Part shown: piece by piece, positions 9,144 to 17,802 of the stretch
Layout: every line of letters starts with the position of its first letter
How positions within the stretch are numbered: the first letter of the stretch is position 1
Assembly (NCBI GenBank): GCA_963834715.1
Contig: CAWIDE010000035.1
Coordinates: 130,716-194,715 of the forward strand
Source of the DNA: CAVSUZ01 sp963834715
Lineage (GTDB): Bacteria; Pseudomonadota; Alphaproteobacteria; Acetobacterales; Acetobacteraceae
Length of the DNA stretch: 64,000 bases
Direction: 5' to 3'
Notes under the pieces: model-generated
The model's input: the letters and a program-made list of their open reading frames with translations, nothing else
Told to the model about the DNA's origin: nothing
Databases searched by the model: none
Translations under genes and position numbers: made by a program

Positions 9144-10139
9144 ATGCGCATCGTAGCCCTGGAAGAGCACTTCACTGTCCCGGCCCTCGTCGGCCGCATC
9201 GACCGGGACGCCATTACCCGCCGCGGCTTTCCACCGCCCGGAGCAGTCTGGAGCCAGACCATCAAGCAACCACAACTGCAGGACCTCGGCCCAGCGCGCG
9301 TTGCCGACATGGATGCCGTTGGCATCAGCGTTCAGGTACTATCGCTCGCCGGCCCGGGCGCCGACCTGGTCCCGGGTCAGGATGGCATCTCCCTCGCGCG
9401 CGAGTTCAACGACGCGCTGAAGCGCTCGATCGACCACCATCCGCAACGTCTGGCCGGCTTCGCACATTTGCCCATGCTGTCCCCGGAGGCCGCCGCGGAT
9501 GAGCTGGAGCGCTGCGTCGGCCAACTCGGCTTCTGTGGTGCGCTGATCAACGGTCTCACCGACGGACGCTTCCTGGATGATCCGCGCTTCGATCCCATCC
9601 TGGCCCGTGCCGAACAGCTCGATGCGCCCATCTATTTGCACCCTGGCATTCCGCCGGCACCGGTTCGCGATGCGTACTACGCCGGCCTGCCGGAACCGCT
9701 TGGCTTCATGCTGTCAATCGCCGGATGGGGCTGGCATATGGAGACGGCTATCCACGTGCTGCGCCTGGCCCTCAACGGCGCGCTCGAGCGGCACCCCAAG
9801 CTGAAGCTCATCATCGGTCACATGGGGGAGTCGCTGCCGTTCATGCTGGCACGATCTGAGGCGGTGGTGGGTGGAGAGCTCAGGAACATCAGCCGGCGCT
9901 CATTGGCGGACACGATCTTGCAGCAGGTCTGGCTCACGACGAGCGGGTTCTTCACGGTGCCGCCGTTCATGACCGCGCTGACCACCTTCGGTGCCGACCG
10001 GATCCTGTTCTCGGTGGATTACCCATTCTCCGCTAACGCCGCCGGCCGACAATTCCTGGACAACCTGCCGATCTCGCCCGAGGACAAAGCGAAAATCGCC
10101 CATGGAAACACGGATAGGCTGCTGAAATTGCCGGTGTAA
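9144..10139 (+). CDS. Amidohydrolase-2 family protein (decarboxylase-like)
   Basis: 331 aa from the ATG at 9144, preceded by ACGGAGAG. The start MRIVALEEHF, with EEHF in place of the HxH metal motif, plus HPGIPPAP (about residue 170), HMGESLPFML (about 225) and SVDYPFSAN (about 290), match the amidohydrolase group that includes gamma-resorcylate, 2,3-dihydroxybenzoate and 5-carboxyvanillate decarboxylases. A Zn/Mn-dependent decarboxylase or hydrolase acting on an aromatic acid is likely; the substrate cannot be told. It is divergent from mdh and converges on zapE with adjoining stop codons (10139/10140). Confidence 0.85.
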   Translation: MRIVALEEHFTVPALVGRIDRDAITRRGFPPPGAVWSQTIKQPQLQDLGPARVADMDAVGISVQVLSLAGPGADLVPGQDGISLAREFNDALKRSIDHHPQRLAGFAHLPMLSPEAAADELERCVGQLGFCGALINGLTDGRFLDDPRFDPILARAEQLDAPIYLHPGIPPAPVRDAYYAGLPEPLGFMLSIAGWGWHMETAIHVLRLALNGALERHPKLKLIIGHMGESLPFMLARSEAVVGGELRNISRRSLADTILQQVWLTTSGFFTVPPFMTALTTFGADRILFSVDYPFSANAAGRQFLDNLPISPEDKAKIAHGNTDRLLKLPV

Positions 10140-11294
10140 CTACGGCAGGTGCGGCAGCGCGAGCCACTCCTGGCTCTGCATTTCATCGAGCCGGGATGCG
10201 GTTCGCACGAACATCGGAGCGTTCTCGCCACGCTCGTACAATTGGTCCGGTTGTGCATCAGCCGAGGCTACGAGCTTCATCCGGTGCTCGTACATCGTGT
10301 CAATCAGTGTGATAAAGCGTCGCGCGGCGTCGTAGTTATCTGGCGACAAACGCGGAATCCCGTCCAGGATCAGGGTTTGCAAGTGCGTCGCCAGCGCCAG
10401 ATAATCGCCAGGCCCGAGGGCCGAACCACACAACTCGTGAAAGCTGAACCGGGCAATGCCGTTCGCTGCCGCCGGAACCGTCAGCCTGTGGCCCATTACC
10501 ACTAAAGTCCTCGGACGTGGGCACGCGCCACCCGTCAGTTCGGCGAAAGCACGGTCGAGCTCGCGCCTCGACCGTGCATCCGCTGGCACATGCCACGTTC
10601 GCATTCCCCGCAACCGCGCCCGCCGAAAGTCCCGCCCCTGCTCGATCGCCAGCACATCGAGGTGGCGCTTCAGCAAGGCAATAAACGGCAGGAACGCGTC
10701 CCGCCCCGGCTGACCCTTGAACAGGTCATCCGGCGGCGTGTTCGAGGTCGCGACAACAATAACGCCCCGCTCGAACAGCGCCTGAAACAGCCGCCCCAGA
10801 ATCATCGCATCCGCGATGTCGTTCACCTGAAACTCGTCGAAGCATAGCAGTGTCGCCTCCGCCGCAATCGAGTCCGCCAGCGGCGGTATTGGATCGTCGA
10901 TCTCCTGATGCGCCCGTTTGAACGCATGGATTCGCCCGTGCACGTCCTGCATAAATCGATGGAAATGGGTTCGCCGCCTGCGGGCCACGGGCGCCGTTGC
11001 GAAGAACAGGTCCATCAGCATCGATTTACCGCGCCCAACCTCGCCGACCAGGTACAAGCCATTCGGTGCGCCCTCGGGCACCTCCTCCGTCGGGCGCCAA
11101 TGCAGAAAACGCGACAGAAAGCCGTTGCCGTTGCCATGCCGCGAGGGTGGCTGATAGCCGCGCAGTTGAACCCACAGGTCCTGCAGCCGCTCCGCAGCCA
11201 GCGCCTGCGAAGAATCGGGCGCAAGTTCTCCGGCCGCTACCTTGGCCCGATACGCGGGCAGTGGCCCGCTGGTTATCTCGGGCAGGGTGTCCAT
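10140..11294 (-). CDS. zapE: Cell division protein ZapE / AFG1-like ATPase
   Basis: 384 aa. Walker A GEVGRGKSMLMDLFF (about residues 87-101), Walker B ATLLCFDEFQV, sensor region VVVATSNTPPDDLF; the FDEF form is typical of the AFG1/LACE1/ZapE family. In alphaproteobacteria this gene normally sits between sdhCDAB and mdh; here the 44-kb element separates it from sdh. Role from the family: AAA+ ATPase linked to FtsZ ring stability or envelope protein turnover. Confidence 0.95.
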   Translation of the reverse strand: MDTLPEITSGPLPAYRAKVAAGELAPDSSQALAAERLQDLWVQLRGYQPPSRHGNGNGFLSRFLHWRPTEEVPEGAPNGLYLVGEVGRGKSMLMDLFFATAPVARRRRTHFHRFMQDVHGRIHAFKRAHQEIDDPIPPLADSIAAEATLLCFDEFQVNDIADAMILGRLFQALFERGVIVVATSNTPPDDLFKGQPGRDAFLPFIALLKRHLDVLAIEQGRDFRRARLRGMRTWHVPADARSRRELDRAFAELTGGACPRPRTLVVMGHRLTVPAAANGIARFSFHELCGSALGPGDYLALATHLQTLILDGIPRLSPDNYDAARRFITLIDTMYEHRMKLVASADAQPDQLYERGENAPMFVRTASRLDEMQSQEWLALPHLP

Positions 11295-11375
11295 TTACCG
11301 AGCGACTTACCGGCTTGCAGGCGTTGCTTCAACACAGCCCTTTTCATGCTACAGGCGCATTCGAAGGAGATCTGG

Positions 11376-12008
11376 ATGCTCAACCTGGATTACGCTGCCC
11401 TGGAAGCTGCCCCCCTGGGCACCGACCCTTTTCCGCACCTTGTGGTACCGCACTTCGTCCCGCCTGCTGGCCTGGCGAGGGTCCTCGCGGATCTACCGCC
11501 GCTCGGCCGGCGCGGGTCCATTCCACCCGGCTCCGTGCGGTTGGGCGCGATGGCCGCGGCTCTGATACAGGAACTGGAAGGGCCAGCTCTCCGGGATGCG
11601 ATTGCTCGCCGCTTTGACCTTCATCTGGATGACGCGCCCATCATGCTGACGTTGCGCGGTTGGACCAACGAGCGGGATGGCAAGATACACACCGATTCCC
11701 GGACCAAGCGGGTCACCGTCCTGCTTTACCTCAATCCCGAAAACGATGCCTTCGCCCAACACGAGGGGTGCCTGCAACTCCTCCGCAGCCCGACCGACCT
11801 GGACGACTACGCGGTTGAAGTGCCGCCAGTGAATGGCACACTACTGGTGTTCCCCAACAGTCCCACCGCCTGGCATGGCCACAAGACATTCACCGGGCAG
11901 CGTTACAGCATTCAGTTGAACTACATGACCAGGGATGCCAGTGCCCGCAGCGAGCTTCGCCGCCATCGATTTTCCGCGTTCATGAAGCGCCTGATGCCCG
12001 CAGCGTGA
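11376..12008 (+). CDS. 2OG-Fe(II) oxygenase superfamily protein
   Basis: 210 aa. Start MLNLDYAALE chosen because AAGGAGATCTGG lies just upstream and it gives the usual family length. The iron triad is visible as HTD (DGKIHTDSRTKRVTVLLYLN, about residue 97) and a distal His in NSPTAWHGHKTF (about 168), followed by the 2OG-binding Arg in QRYSIQLNYM. Resembles small prolyl-hydroxylase-like 2OG oxygenases; target unknown. Divergent from zapE, separated by 81 bp. Confidence 0.82.
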   Translation: MLNLDYAALEAAPLGTDPFPHLVVPHFVPPAGLARVLADLPPLGRRGSIPPGSVRLGAMAAALIQELEGPALRDAIARRFDLHLDDAPIMLTLRGWTNERDGKIHTDSRTKRVTVLLYLNPENDAFAQHEGCLQLLRSPTDLDDYAVEVPPVNGTLLVFPNSPTAWHGHKTFTGQRYSIQLNYMTRDASARSELRRHRFSAFMKRLMPAA

Positions 12009-12070
12009 AGGAAAGCTCAAGCAGACCGCGCCAATGTGCCGCTCGTCAGCAATCCGAAGGAGATACCACC

Positions 12071-12374
12071 ATGAACAACGGGGTTTTGTTCGGGGCCTGC
12101 CTGGTGCTGCCGCTGGCAGGTCTTGCTGTTCCCGCTTTGGGGAGCCCCAGCCCGGGTGCCCGGCCGCCCAACCGGAGGCGCTCACGGCGTTTCAACCGGC
12201 TGCAATCGAACTCCAGGCTGAGCACATGCTCGCCACGGCCGATGCCATGTTCCGCGAAATGATTGCCGAGATGAACGCCATGCAAGCGCAGACGGCAGCG
12301 CTGATGCAGGCGCCGATACCCGGTCCGCAGCAGCTCACTGAGGCGACATTCGGCCCGGGATATTCTGTCCCGCC
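12071..12374 (+). pseudogene. 5' half of a small secreted-protein gene, split by the island
   Basis: ATG at 12071 follows GAAGGAGATACC. The start MNNGVLFGACLVLPLAGLAV is a signal peptide. The frame changes near 12145-12160 (GC-rich run, one base missing) and then reads PEALTAFQPAAIELQAEH and a Met/Ala-rich helix (MLATADAMFREMIAEM, MQAQTAAL), ending TFGPGYSVPP at the left attachment repeat. The 3' half lies at 56365-56532 and continues in the same frame from the same 20 bp. The restored protein would be about 150 aa and exported; function unknown. It was broken by integration of the element. Confidence 0.8.
12355..12374 (+). other. attL: left attachment repeat of the integrated element
   Basis: The 20-bp sequence ccgggatattctgtcccgcc occurs here and, identically and in the same orientation, at 56365-56384. 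Flanking bases differ on both sides. It contains a CGGGA-N7-TCCCG dyad, the usual shape of a tyrosine-recombinase core (two inverted arms around a 7-bp crossover). Both copies read PGYSVPP in the same frame of one disrupted gene. Confidence 0.9.
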
Positions 12375-12455
12375 GAGGCCCTGGATTTCCGACGCCTACA
12401 CGACCATTCCCCGCGTCAACCCACAAACCGACCAGCGAAAAAGCCCTGAACGGCG

Positions 12456-12471
12456 GCGAACAAATGCGAAC
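12456..12471 (+). promoter_or_regulatory. Paired GCGAAC repeat near attL (candidate integrase arm sites)
   Basis: GCGAAC at 12456-12461 and 12466-12471, spaced 10 bp (one helical turn). The same GCGAAC-N4-GCGAAC arrangement occurs near attR at 56267-56282, in the same orientation. The position inside both element ends suggests arm-type integrase or excisionase binding sites; this is inference. Confidence 0.45.
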
Positions 12472-12474
12472 AGG

Positions 12475-12668
12475 TTACCCCGCCTCCGGCACCAGCACCT
12501 TAGGCCATGCCCCCAGCCACCGTGCCAGCTGGTCCAGGTTCTCGGCACCAGGCTCGACCAGCACCAGCGCGTCGCCGTCCTCGTCCGCATCCACACAAGG
12601 CGCGCATCGATCCCCGCATCACGCAGGTCGCCAGCAGCTCGGGGTCGGTGACCAAGGCCAACATTCCC
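12475..12668 (-). pseudogene. Small element-type ORF remnant (ends ARWLGAWPKVLVPEAG)
   Basis: Piecing minus-strand frames gives MLALVTDPELLA, then LRDAGIDARLVW, then DADEDGDALVLVEPGAENL and ARWLGAWPKVLVPEAG with a TAA at 12475. At least two frame changes are needed. The acidic, hydrophobic-alternating composition is protein-like, unlike the other frames. The phrase DALVLVPADPENL on the plus strand near 48140 is similar, so this may be a short repeated gene of the element family. No function recognised. Confidence 0.4.
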
Positions 12669-12696
12669 CGCATGTAGGTGGGGCTGGCAGACTGCG

Positions 12697-12856
12697 CTAG
12701 CCGCGCAGCGCCGTCTCGGCGCCCTTGCCGGCCTCCAGCGCGCGGTTTTCAGCCAAATCTCTCAGGTGCTGCCTCGCCGCAACCCGGATACTGGCGCAAA
12801 TCAGGGGGGACTCGGCGATCTTCTTCAGGAGCTGGGTGGCAGAGTCCCACCATCAT
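12697..12856 (-). CDS. Small helical protein downstream of DUF5681 (about 52 aa, frameshifted)
   Basis: Immediately after the DUF5681 stop, the minus strand reads ATGATGGTG and then, with one base removed from the GGG run, DSATQLLKKIAESPLICAS followed by VAARQHLRDLAENRALEAGK and a TAG at 12697-12699. The heptad-like helical pattern is typical of small operon proteins of mobile elements. Too short for confident family assignment. Confidence 0.4.
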
Positions 12857-13258
12857 TTACTCCCCCGGCAGCTTCAGCCCGGCCTTTCGATAAAACCCAA
12901 TCAGCATCCTTAGCTCGCTAATATCCAGCCGCCTCATCGCCTCCACCATCGCCTCGGTCTCGGCGCGCTGCGCGTTTATGTCCAGCCCGCCGGCCACGTT
13001 CATCGTCTGCTCCGGCTTGCCCCAGGCACGGTCGAGAATCGAATTGCACGCTCTCACGCTTGCGGTAGGATCGTCAGTCCGTTGCATCCAGTTCCTAAGA
13101 ATTCCCACAGCCTCCATCGATAGCGCCCGGCACGCGTCAAGCACTTCGGCGGGAACAGCAGGGCGACCACCAGGATTGCCCGACTTGCCTGGCTTGAATG
13201 CCATGCTGTTTCCACTTGCGAAACGGCCGTTGTTGCGGTCGCTGTTCTCAACCGTCAT
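12857..13258 (-). CDS. DUF5681 protein, left copy
   Basis: 133 aa from the ATG at 13258 (MTVENSDRNNGRFASGNSMA). The N-terminal FKPGKSGNPGGRPAVPAEVL is the GNPxGRP signature of DUF5681, a family common in prophages and mobile elements, often near terminase or replication genes and of unknown role. The C-terminal half is helical (AQRAETEAMVEAMRRL). The start overlaps the upstream 38-codon ORF (ATGA). Close relatives are at 28146-28550 (+) and 48347-48760 (-). Confidence 0.8.
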   Translation of the reverse strand: MTVENSDRNNGRFASGNSMAFKPGKSGNPGGRPAVPAEVLDACRALSMEAVGILRNWMQRTDDPTASVRACNSILDRAWGKPEQTMNVAGGLDINAQRAETEAMVEAMRRLDISELRMLIGFYRKAGLKLPGE

Positions 13259-13371
13259 CTCAACGCCTCGTCGATCATCGCGCGCCAATCATCGGCGGCG
13301 TTTGCACAAAAGGCCCTTTTGGTTAATGAATGTGCCCACTTACGGACATTGTTCCAAGCCGCCTGAACCAT
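13255..13371 (-). CDS. C-terminal fragment or 38-aa ORF preceding DUF5681
   Basis: Reads MVQAAWNNVRKWAHSLTKRA and on to RAMIDEALR, with its stop overlapping the DUF5681 start as ATGA. The same ending (RAMIDEALR plus ATGA overlap) precedes the middle DUF5681 copy at 28146, showing the two loci share more than DUF5681. Possibly the tail of a longer gene truncated on its upstream side. Confidence 0.4.
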   Translation of the reverse strand: MVQAAWNNVRKWAHSLTKRAFCANAADDWRAMIDEALR

Positions 13372-13451
13372 TGGGTCGGTCGGCTCGCGCATGGCGGCGA
13401 TGGCTGCTCGGGCTGCGGCCGCCGGCCGGCACTAGGCGAGCCTGCGCCGGG

Positions 13452-13715
13452 TTGACCGGGTTGCTTGCCGCCCAACACGAACGGGCAGACCGGACGGAAG
13501 CTGACCTGCGGACCGAGCGGGAGGCGCAGGAGGCCGTGCAAGGCGAGCTGGTCGCCGAGAAGGAGGCCCGTGCCAAGGCGGAGGGCAAAGCCGAGGCACT
13601 TCAGGACCGGCTCGGGATCGCCGAGGAGGCTGCGGAGGTGTTGCGGCTGGTCGAGGCCGAGCGGCGGGGGCGCGGGCGCCTACCGCGGCTCCTGGCGGCT
13701 TGGCGGGGGGAATGA
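13452..13715 (+). pseudogene. Coiled-coil C-terminus of a plasmid/phage DNA-binding-type protein
   Basis: The frame ending at 13715 is rich in Glu/Arg/Ala heptads (EREAQEAVQGELVAEKEARA, AEALQDRLGIAEEAAEVLRL) and ends in RLPRLLAAWRGE. This is the usual tail of small plasmid-borne HTH-plus-coiled-coil proteins. The expected N-terminal HTH is absent or out of frame (a short ATG frame at 13391 stops at about 13435), so it is a fragment. Confidence 0.45.
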
Positions 13716-13721
13716 CGGCCC

Positions 13722-13937
13722 GTGCCCTCGATCCACAACGAGCAAGTGAAGCTGTTGGCGAACGCCATCGACCGCGCTTCCACCGCTTGCGTAGCCGGCG
13801 GGATAATCAATGCGATCGTGGGCTGGGACCGCACGCGGCTGATCTATTTGGTGGTCGGCTGCGACTTTTGGTTCCTCGTCGCAGTCAGCTTACATTTGCT
13901 GGCGCGTCGCGCGCTTCGAGGGCTTCGCGAGGAATGA
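13722..13937 (+). CDS. Small membrane protein (71 aa)
   Basis: GTG start at 13722 after a GGGGGG run 17 nt upstream; no ATG is available. Sequence IHNEQVKLLANAIDRASTAC is followed by two hydrophobic segments (ACVAGGIINAIVGW and LIYLVVGCDFWFLVAVSLHL), then a basic tail. This fits the small two-helix membrane proteins often found in proteobacterial accessory DNA. Its stop overlaps the next start (ATGA), so the two are translationally coupled. Confidence 0.55.
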   Translation: MPSIHNEQVKLLANAIDRASTACVAGGIINAIVGWDRTRLIYLVVGCDFWFLVAVSLHLLARRALRGLREE

Positions 13938-14395
13938 CCTGGTCCGCAGCCTTTGCGTTGTTCGGAGTTCCTATCACCCTGCTCGTGCTCGGCTGGGCGG
14001 CGGTGCTCCTGCAGGAGCGCAGTAATCGCCACACGGTCCCCGCGGGGGCACAAGGTCAGCGCACTGCAGCAAGAGGGGGCGAGGGCGGCATTGCGCCCAC
14101 TGCACTGGAAAGCGTTGCCTCCATGAGCCGCAGGATACGCGAAGCAATGGCAGCCAAGCGGGAGCGGGACGCACTCCCGCTTGAGGCCCGGCTTAAGTCC
14201 CTGAAGGAACGCCACGCCGCCATCGAGAAGCGGATCGCCGATGAACTTAAGCGTCCGTCCCCGGACCGGGACCTCGTGAAGCGCCTCGAGATCGAGAAGT
14301 CGAACCTAGAAGCGGCGATTGCAGGGCAAATCGAAAAGGAGAGCGAACGCAATCGGCTGCGCACGGACCGCGACCGGCCCGAGCCGTCGTCCTGA
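13934..14395 (+). CDS. Single-TM protein with long coiled coil (153 aa)
   Basis: Starts MTWSAAFALFGVPITLLVLG (one TM helix, residues 3-25), then a Gly/Ala linker and a strongly charged coiled coil (residues 75-150: RIREAMAAKRERDALPLEAR, KRLEIEKSNLEAAIAGQIEK). Coupled to the preceding small membrane protein by a 4-bp overlap, suggesting they act together at the membrane. No family recognised. Confidence 0.55.
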   Translation: MTWSAAFALFGVPITLLVLGWAAVLLQERSNRHTVPAGAQGQRTAARGGEGGIAPTALESVASMSRRIREAMAAKRERDALPLEARLKSLKERHAAIEKRIADELKRPSPDRDLVKRLEIEKSNLEAAIAGQIEKESERNRLRTDRDRPEPSS

Positions 14396-14841
14396 TGCAT
14401 CCCCGGAAGGTGAAGGGGGCGCCTGGCGCGGCTCCTGATGGCCTGGCGGGGCGACCAGTGAAGCGGGGCAGGGGCGTGAGCCCTGTCACTCATCCTGCGG
14501 CATCGCTGCCGGCCGTTCACGACCTTTACATCAGACGCGCGCCCGATAGGCGGCTGATCACCTCGGTGCGCCCAAAGTGCAACAGGGTTGGTATTGAATT
14601 GGCCGGAACTAACGAACGGCCCATTTTTGTAGCATAAGCAGACAGACCGAGAACGTCGCCGCGCGCAAGCTGCGGAAATCGGCCAGAGGTCGCAGGTGGG
14701 CCGTGGCACCCCAGGTTGCGGCGGCCTCCAGACCGGGACCGGAATCAGTCGAAAAGTTCAGGCAATTCCTGCACGAAAACCCATGTCGGATTGGCCGGCT
14801 GCACGGAAACCTGCACAGAGAGGTTTTCCGACAGTCCTACG
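14396..14841. other. 446-bp stretch without a recognisable gene
   Basis: No frame has convincing protein character. The start (14405-14460) weakly repeats the 3' end of the coiled-coil gene near 13672-13715 (GCGCCTxxCGCGGCTCCTG...GCxTGGCGGGG), suggesting an old duplication. The right edge adjoins a truncated IS110 gene. Confidence 0.4.
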
Positions 14842-15474
14842 CTACAGATTTGGGCGTTCCGGCTGTAATAACATTCGATGCAGCTTGCCACATTCGCCTC
14901 GCAGGCTCGCTCGCGCCTGCAGCATCGCCTCCGCAACCGGCTCCAGCGTCGGATGTCCTGTGACCAGTACCCGGATGCGAGCCTCATAGCCGCTCTTGCT
15001 CACCTTTCCGACCTTCAGGCCAAACCCGCGTAGCAGACCGCGAATGCCGAGCTCCACCGCACGCAGCTTGCCGAGAAGTAGCTTCCGACCGGTCAGCAGG
15101 GCCCGGATCTCCTGCGCCGGTATCGTCTTGACGTGCACCGGCCGGAACCAGCCCAGACGCATCAGGTGGGCCATGCCGCGGGCGTCGTTGCGATCAGCCT
15201 TCACAGTCATCGCCTTCAGTGCTGCCTTGACGTGGCGTGTTTCGATCAGGATCGCCGACAACCCGGCCGCCGTCAGCCCAGCATGCAGCCACTGAGACAG
15301 TGGGCCCGCCTCCAGGCCGATGCGGGTAATCGTGAGGCCCAGGCTGCGAAACCACCCGACGAGCGCCTCGGGTTCGCTCGCGACCTTGGTCTCGCGGACG
15401 ATCTTGCCAGTCCCATCCACCACGCACACGCTGCTGAGTTCCAGCGACACGTCAACTGCGGCATAGTACTCCAC
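14842..15474 (-). pseudogene. IS110-family transposase, N-terminal two thirds
   Basis: GTG start at 15474 with GGAGA upstream gives VEYYAAVDVSLELSSVCVVD, the RuvC-like DEDD N-terminus of IS110 transposases. GLEAGPLSQWLH and KADRNDARGMAHLMRLGW hold the later acidic residues. Family length is about 340 aa, but this reading ends after ASLRGECGKLHRMLLQ at about 210, before the Transposase_20 domain. Truncated on its downstream side near 14875; inactive remnant. Confidence 0.85.
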
Positions 15475-15899
15475 GGCTGTCTCTCCTTCGCGATGCTTGG
15501 GACCGACCAATCTCGGATCCTGTTCTGATCATCACAGAGGGACAGCCACCCTCCGGTAGCCCGTTGCCTTCTGCGGCCCCATTACCGCATCTAGGGGACA
15601 TCCTGGGACACGACGCGGCTTGGGAGGCGTGGCTTAGGCGTGGGCCTGGGATGGGTGGTCGATCCGACGACCACCGCCGTTGAGTCAACCTCCGCGGACG
15701 GCGCACGCAGTTCACGCTTGGCACACCTCGACTACCAAGCGAAGCTGCGAGATTATGCCCGCTTATACTCGAGGACACCGCTCTGGCGATGGACCGACAG
15801 TGGAAAACGCGTGCGCCTGCCAGAGGCCCTCTTCGCGTGTCGCTATGGGGCCGCCCCAAAGATCGTCTTCGGGGGCAACTCCGATCCGATCCCCTTGGC
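15475..15899. other. 425-bp stretch, nothing recognised
   Basis: Follows the IS110 start on its upstream side, so part of it may be IS110 left-end sequence. A 110-codon plus-strand frame exists but has shadow-like composition. No terminal repeats, RNA genes or promoters are evident. Confidence 0.3.
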
Positions 15900-16240
15900 T
15901 CACATCCCCGCGGCGAACACGTCGTGTCGGTACCAAATTTCCATGCCGGCGTCTGCGCGCCGCCGGTGAGCGACTTTACGCGGGTCGTGACGTAGTTCCC
16001 GAGGCCGTTCGGGCTGATCAGCCCATTGTGGTTGATGTCGGCGGCCGGATCGTTGAAGGCATCGAGCAGTGCCTTGGTGAACGCGCCGTGCTCCCATGCG
16101 GGGTCCTCGCTTGATGTCTCAGTGCCGCTGGAGGATGTCAGCACTGTCACTTTTCCTTTTGGTGCCAGTGCGGCGCGCAGGGTAGTTGAGCGTGGGTGCC
16201 CTGCCATCCATTGTTGCAGCGCCTGAGTGAAGCACATCGG
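15900..16240 (-). pseudogene. Caspase-like (peptidase C14) C-terminal fragment
   Basis: Minus-strand reading ALAPKGKVTVLTSSSGTETS, then SEDPAWEHGAFTKALLDAFN, DINHNGLISPNGLGNYVTT and VKSLTGGAQTP matches the end of the caspase/metacaspase domain (TSSS..E, HGAFT.AL, D.DGLIS, LTGG.QTP). The last residues (FAAGM) are in a neighbouring frame. The catalytic His/Cys region is missing. A remnant about 110 aa long; the intact gene may have been a stress or abortive-death-type protease. Confidence 0.65.
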
Positions 16241-16393
16241 AGCCGCGGTCGCACTCCTGTTACCCCACATCTCTTACAGTCCATCTACAAGAGCCCTCAA
16301 AGAGCCGCGTCTTGGCGCGCCGCCGGAACAGCCGTGAGGTCTACGACATCGCAACCGCCTCCCTGGCAGGAAATGGAGGGTAAGGTAACGTCG

Positions 16394-17782
16394 ATGCTCC
16401 TGAAACGTATGACGCCCGTTGTCGCGGCGGTTCTCCTCACGCTTCCGGCCGTTGCCGACCAGCTGCCTCCCGACGCGTCATACCGTCCCCTTCCAGCCCA
16501 GCCTCTGGCTACAGTGCGCGCGCAGGACGAGGCCGAGAAGCCGCAGGTGATCCAGCGGCAGCAGCAGGTATTTGAGCAGCGCTACGACCTCGCCGACCAG
16601 CCGATCCCGGGCGTGATGATGTCCGGCGGACGCAAACCGGTGCAGGGCGGCGTGCGGGTCAAGCTGCCGCAGGGCGTGACCTGGGAGAGTCTCGCGCAGA
16701 TGACGCCCGACGAGATCCGGGACCGGGGACTACTGCCACCTGGGTTCATGCCGCTGCCGCATGTCAAGCAGGCAACCGGCGGGCAGGTGTTCCCAAAGGT
16801 CGAGATCGACGAGATCCATCGGCAGGAGGATCGCGACCTGCGGCGCTTTGACGTGGATTTCGACATCCCCGACCGTTTCACGCCGGAATTTCCGCCACCA
16901 ATCTATCTGACGACGCACCCGGAGTTTGGCGACGTCTCCCACGGGCAGCTGTTGACTATCAAGAACTATTACGCGCTGATGGTCGGGATACTTACGCCCG
17001 TGCAGCTTGAGGGCCTGCGGCTGCTGCTGACGCCCTTCCCGCAAGAGGAATTCAATCAGACCGAGGACCGCAAGGTGGCGGAGCAAAGCCTCGGCGTGAC
17101 CTGCCTTGATTGCCACGCGAATTTCCACACCAACGCGGCCTTCCACCAGACACCCGATGTGCGCCCACAGGCCGCCCGCTTCCGCCTCGATACGGTAAGC
17201 CTGCGCGGCTTGTTTAACCAGCGCATCCACGGCTCGAAACGCTCGCTGCGCTCGGTCGAAGACTTTACCCAGTTCGAGCAACGGACGGCATATTTCAACG
17301 GCGACGACGTCAGCGCCACGCGCAAGGGCGCGAACCTTCCCGACCGGACGAACCAGGTCGCGTTCATGGGCCAGATGCAGGACATAATCGACTTCCCGCC
17401 GGCCCCCAAGCTCGACCCGCTCGGGCGGCTCGATCCGAGCAAGGCGACGCAGCAGGAGCTGGCCGGCGAGCGCGTGTTCATGGGCAAGGGCCGCTGCGCT
17501 GCATGCCATGTGCCAGAGACAGCGTTCATGGATAACCAGATGCATGACGTGCAGCTCGAACGCTTCTACCGGCCCGGGCAGACTGTAAACGGATTGGTGA
17601 TGCTGCCAGATGGGCCAATCAAGACGTTCACGCTGCGCGGCATTAAGGATTCGCCGCCCTACCTGCATGATGGGCGGCTGTTGACGCTCGCGGATTGCGT
17701 CGAATTCTTCAACTTGGTGCTCGGCCTGAAGCTGACCCAGGACGAGAAGCAAAGCCTGGTCGCTTACATGCTGGCGCTCTGA
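16394..17782 (+). CDS. Di-heme cytochrome c peroxidase-like periplasmic protein
   Basis: 462 aa from the ATG at 16394, giving a clean signal peptide (MLLKRMTPVVAAVLLTLPAV, cleavage after VADQ). Two CxxCH haem sites: CLDCH at residue 237 and CAACH at residue 368; the latter precedes VPETAF and the C-terminal LRGIKDSPPYLHDGRLLTL motif of the CCP/MauG superfamily (often annotated 'cytochrome B6'). Likely exported, electron-transfer or peroxidase role. The tail TLADCVEFFNLVLGLKLTQD is typical. It starts a cargo stretch with DUF4142 20 bp downstream. Confidence 0.82.
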   Translation: MLLKRMTPVVAAVLLTLPAVADQLPPDASYRPLPAQPLATVRAQDEAEKPQVIQRQQQVFEQRYDLADQPIPGVMMSGGRKPVQGGVRVKLPQGVTWESLAQMTPDEIRDRGLLPPGFMPLPHVKQATGGQVFPKVEIDEIHRQEDRDLRRFDVDFDIPDRFTPEFPPPIYLTTHPEFGDVSHGQLLTIKNYYALMVGILTPVQLEGLRLLLTPFPQEEFNQTEDRKVAEQSLGVTCLDCHANFHTNAAFHQTPDVRPQAARFRLDTVSLRGLFNQRIHGSKRSLRSVEDFTQFEQRTAYFNGDDVSATRKGANLPDRTNQVAFMGQMQDIIDFPPAPKLDPLGRLDPSKATQQELAGERVFMGKGRCAACHVPETAFMDNQMHDVQLERFYRPGQTVNGLVMLPDGPIKTFTLRGIKDSPPYLHDGRLLTLADCVEFFNLVLGLKLTQDEKQSLVAYMLAL

Positions 17783-17802
17783 GCCCGTAGCCTGAGAATG
17801 AC

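Noticed and set aside
7742..9502. 586-aa plus-strand ORF spanning sucC, mdh and the amidohydrolase start
   Set aside because: Runs across three real genes on both strands; composition is that of an antisense frame.
14056..14709. 217-aa minus-strand ORF opposite the coiled-coil gene
   Set aside because: Ser/Arg-rich mirror of the coiled-coil gene; no independent evidence.
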